Assembly: GCA_903921605.1 (NCBI GenBank)
Contig: CAIXQV010001002.1
Location: 1-5,731 of the forward strand
Reading direction: 5' to 3'
Length of the DNA stretch: 5,731 nucleotides
From: an uncultured Planctomycetaceae bacterium
Lineage (GTDB): Bacteria; Planctomycetota; Planctomycetia; Planctomycetales; Planctomycetaceae
Shown here: positions 4,915-5,731 of the stretch, piece by piece
Layout of the letters: the number at the start of each line of letters is the position of its first letter
How positions within the stretch are numbered: the first letter of the stretch is position 1
Position numbers and translations under genes: made by a program
The notes under the pieces: generated by a model
Database searches by the model: none
What the model was told of the DNA's origin: nothing
What the model saw: the letters and a program-made list of their open reading frames with translations, nothing else

Positions 4915-4958
4915 TTGGTCTGCGTAAGGGCTGTGCGGTTCGAATCCGCGAGATCAAA
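4915..4958 (+). other. tRNA-like element: T-arm plus acceptor-like stem
   Basis: TGCGG-TTCGAAT-CCGCG (4934-4950) is a textbook T-arm: a five-pair stem (one G-U) with the loop consensus TTCRANY. The seven bases after it, AGATCAA (4951-4957), pair fully with TTGGTCT (4915-4921, one G-U), as an acceptor stem would, leaving a 12-base linker instead of D and anticodon arms. No complete tRNA can be folded. It could be a tRNA relic, an attachment-site remnant of a tRNA 3' end, a tRNA mimic, or chance. Confidence 0.35.
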
Positions 4959-5026
4959 TCGGCTATCGAATTAGTCGAATAGGCTCCGCATGATTCAGGG
5001 GCGGTCGAGCGCAATTTCATTTCTCT

Positions 5027-5034
5027 CAAGGAAG
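5027..5034 (+). promoter_or_regulatory. CsrA-type binding motif on the csrA ribosome binding site
   Basis: CAAGGAAG matches the core CANGGANG of the known CsrA RNA consensus and includes the AAGGA Shine-Dalgarno of csrA itself, five or so bases before its ATG. Binding here would block initiation, the usual autoregulation by CsrA proteins. AAGGA is also just a good Shine-Dalgarno, so the match is suggestive rather than proof; no hairpin presenting the GGA was seen. Confidence 0.35.
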
Positions 5035-5039
5035 ATCCA

Positions 5040-5240
5040 ATGCTGGTACTCTCACGGAAGAAAGATCAATTCATTGTCGTTGGAGACACCATCCGAATTT
5101 GTGTTGTCGAGATTCGCGGCGACAAGGTTCGAATCGGTGTTGATGCACCGAAAGACGTGAAAATTGATCGGGAAGAAATCTGGTTGAAAATCAAAGAAGA
5201 ACAGAAAGGTGGTAACGATGGATCTGAAACTATTGGCTGA
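5040..5240 (+). CDS. csrA: CsrA/RsmA-family RNA-binding translational regulator, 66 aa
   Basis: The start MLVLSRKKDQFIVVGDTIRI and the core EIRGDKVRIGVDAPKDVKIDREEIW are diagnostic of CsrA, a small dimer that binds GGA motifs in messenger leaders and blocks or protects them. The residues that contact RNA in E. coli CsrA have counterparts: Leu4, Arg6 and Arg44 (in D-R-E-E-I). His43 of the E. coli protein is Asp here. Length is normal (about 60), with a short Lys/Gly-rich tail that overlaps the next gene by 23 bases. AAGGA at 5028-5032 is the ribosome site. As it precedes a recombination gene in a mobile-element setting, it is likely an element-borne paralogue acting on the element's or the host's messengers; the targets are unknown. 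Confidence 0.95.
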   Translation: MLVLSRKKDQFIVVGDTIRICVVEIRGDKVRIGVDAPKDVKIDREEIWLKIKEEQKGGNDGSETIG

Positions 5241-5731
5241 ACCATTCCCTCCAGACGACATCGAATGGAGGATTTCGCGTTCCGGAATGAGCAAGGCCGG
5301 GAAACCGTTTGCTTGGGTTCTGGCGTACATCACTGCCCGTGCGATCGCGAAACGTCTCGATGATGTGTGTGGTCCAGAAAACTGGATGAACACCCAACAA
5401 CAGATCAAGGAATTGCGACCAGGACAGTTTTCTGTGCAGGTCGGCATCTCGATCAGGATCGGCGATGATTGGGTTACGAAGTTCGACGTCGCTGAGCCAA
5501 CTGGCATTGAACCCGCCAAAGGCGGATTCTCTGGAGCAATGAAGAGGGCTGGAGCCCAATGGGGAATTGGCCGCTACTTGTATTCACTGGATGAAACCTT
5601 TGCCCACACCACAATGAATGAAGATGAAGGCAAGGGTTGGGAGTACGCCCGACTGTCGAAAGACAATGGGGGCGCAGCTTTCTACTGGCAACGTCCGCGA
5701 CTTCCGTCATGGGCAATCCCTTCTGACAAAG
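5218..5731 (+). CDS. Rad52-family phage single-strand annealing protein (3' end beyond window)
   Basis: ATG at 5218 follows AAAGGTGGT (5206-5214) within the end of csrA. The 171 visible residues match the Rad52/Rad22-type phage recombinases: F-P-P-D-D-I-E-W-R (10-18), AYITARAIAKRLDDVCGPENW (split here as 36-46 and 47-56), GISIRIGDDWVTKFDVAE (76-93), KGGFSGAMKRAGAQWGIGR (101-119) with YLY, and a Pro-rich R-L-P-S-W-A-I-P near 161-168. Such proteins anneal complementary single strands and promote recombination, normally with an exonuclease and a single-strand binding protein encoded nearby; neither is in this window. The reading frame is intact to the last base. The csrA overlap points to co-translation. 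Confidence 0.92.
   Translation, partial: MDLKLLAEPFPPDDIEWRISRSGMSKAGKPFAWVLAYITARAIAKRLDDVCGPENWMNTQQQIKELRPGQFSVQVGISIRIGDDWVTKFDVAEPTGIEPAKGGFSGAMKRAGAQWGIGRYLYSLDETFAHTTMNEDEGKGWEYARLSKDNGGAAFYWQRPRLPSWAIPSDK

Larger units (their letters stand above)
4776..5039 (+). other. 264-base non-coding leader of csrA and the recombination gene
   Basis: No convincing gene lies here. In order it holds the T-tract of the upstream terminator, a GGAGG (4785-4789)/CCTCC (4809-4813) pairing, a TTGACA box, an ACAGAA/TTCTGT inverted repeat, the two GC-rich hairpins, the tRNA-like element, and a bulged hairpin at 4963-4982 (CTATCGA with TCGAATAG). TCGAAT occurs three times (4940, 4966, 4975). The density of pairing suggests a structured 5' untranslated RNA or small RNA, but this is inference from hand folding. 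Confidence 0.4.

Noticed and set aside
4886..4958. Complete tRNA gene ending at the T-arm
   Set aside because: At the normal length, the 5' acceptor pairs in at most five of seven positions, position 8 is not T, and no anticodon stem-loop can be formed.
4772..5029. 85-residue open frame on the - strand across the csrA leader
   Set aside because: No ribosome site or recognisable pattern, and it is Arg/Pro-rich through the hairpins, as expected when structured DNA is translated. Its stop lies in the terminator T-tract.
4776..5039. CsrB-like sponge RNA
   Set aside because: Only about two GGA motifs occur in the whole leader (near 4785 and 5030), whereas sponge RNAs carry many GGA-bearing hairpin loops.
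1..5731. CRISPR array, insertion sequence or rRNA
   Set aside because: No regularly spaced repeats, no transposase-like protein with terminal inverted repeats, and no rRNA-like sequence were seen on either strand.

Overview
The window reads as one strand of a compact, phage-like early region: short genes, all on the + strand, packed end to end or overlapping, each with a purine-rich Shine-Dalgarno site, and mostly of the small unknown kind found in phages and prophages. The recognisable products fit this: a Rad52-family single-strand annealing protein, a CsrA-type RNA-binding protein, a small excisionase/MerR-like helix-turn-helix protein, a cysteine-motif phage protein with a helical DNA-binding-like tail, and a double zinc-ribbon protein. 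There are no structural, packaging, lysis or integrase genes, so phage, prophage and other mobile element cannot be told apart. The host cannot be named. Moderate GC, CsrA and an RNA polymerase alpha-CTD-like domain would suit an environmental bacterium such as a planctomycete, but that is inference.

Layout. Bases 1-37 hold the apparent C-terminus of an upstream gene. A perfect hairpin with a GCGA tetraloop (52-71) precedes a first run of genes: two small unknown proteins (109-300 and 297-839, joined by an ATGA overlap), a 65-residue basic protein (852-1049), an acidic double zinc-ribbon protein (1078-1476), a composite protein with a phage helical motif plus an SH3/KOW-like segment (1484-2203), and a two-part protein ending in an alpha-CTD-like helix-hairpin-helix domain (2190-3026). 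That last gene has a strong internal AAGGAG/GTG start at 2562 and may encode two products. A hairpin at 3035-3056 separates the next run.

The second run (3094-4775) is unusually overlapped: an unknown phage protein (3094-3561), a 57-residue protein starting inside it (3428-3601), a predicted small lipoprotein (3612-3866), an acidic protein starting inside the lipoprotein gene (3694-4221), the cysteine-motif protein (4154-4579) and the helix-turn-helix protein (4560-4775). A good intrinsic terminator overlaps the last stop codon (4751-4781).

The third unit has a 264-base non-coding leader (4776-5039) rich in inverted repeats and containing a perfect tRNA T-arm consensus, followed by csrA (5040-5240) and the overlapping Rad52-family gene, which runs off the end. 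Recombination and post-transcriptional control therefore seem to be co-expressed, with a CsrA-type GGA motif lying on csrA's own ribosome binding site. The most unusual items are the alpha-CTD-like protein, the structured csrA leader with its tRNA-like element, and the chain of long out-of-phase overlaps.
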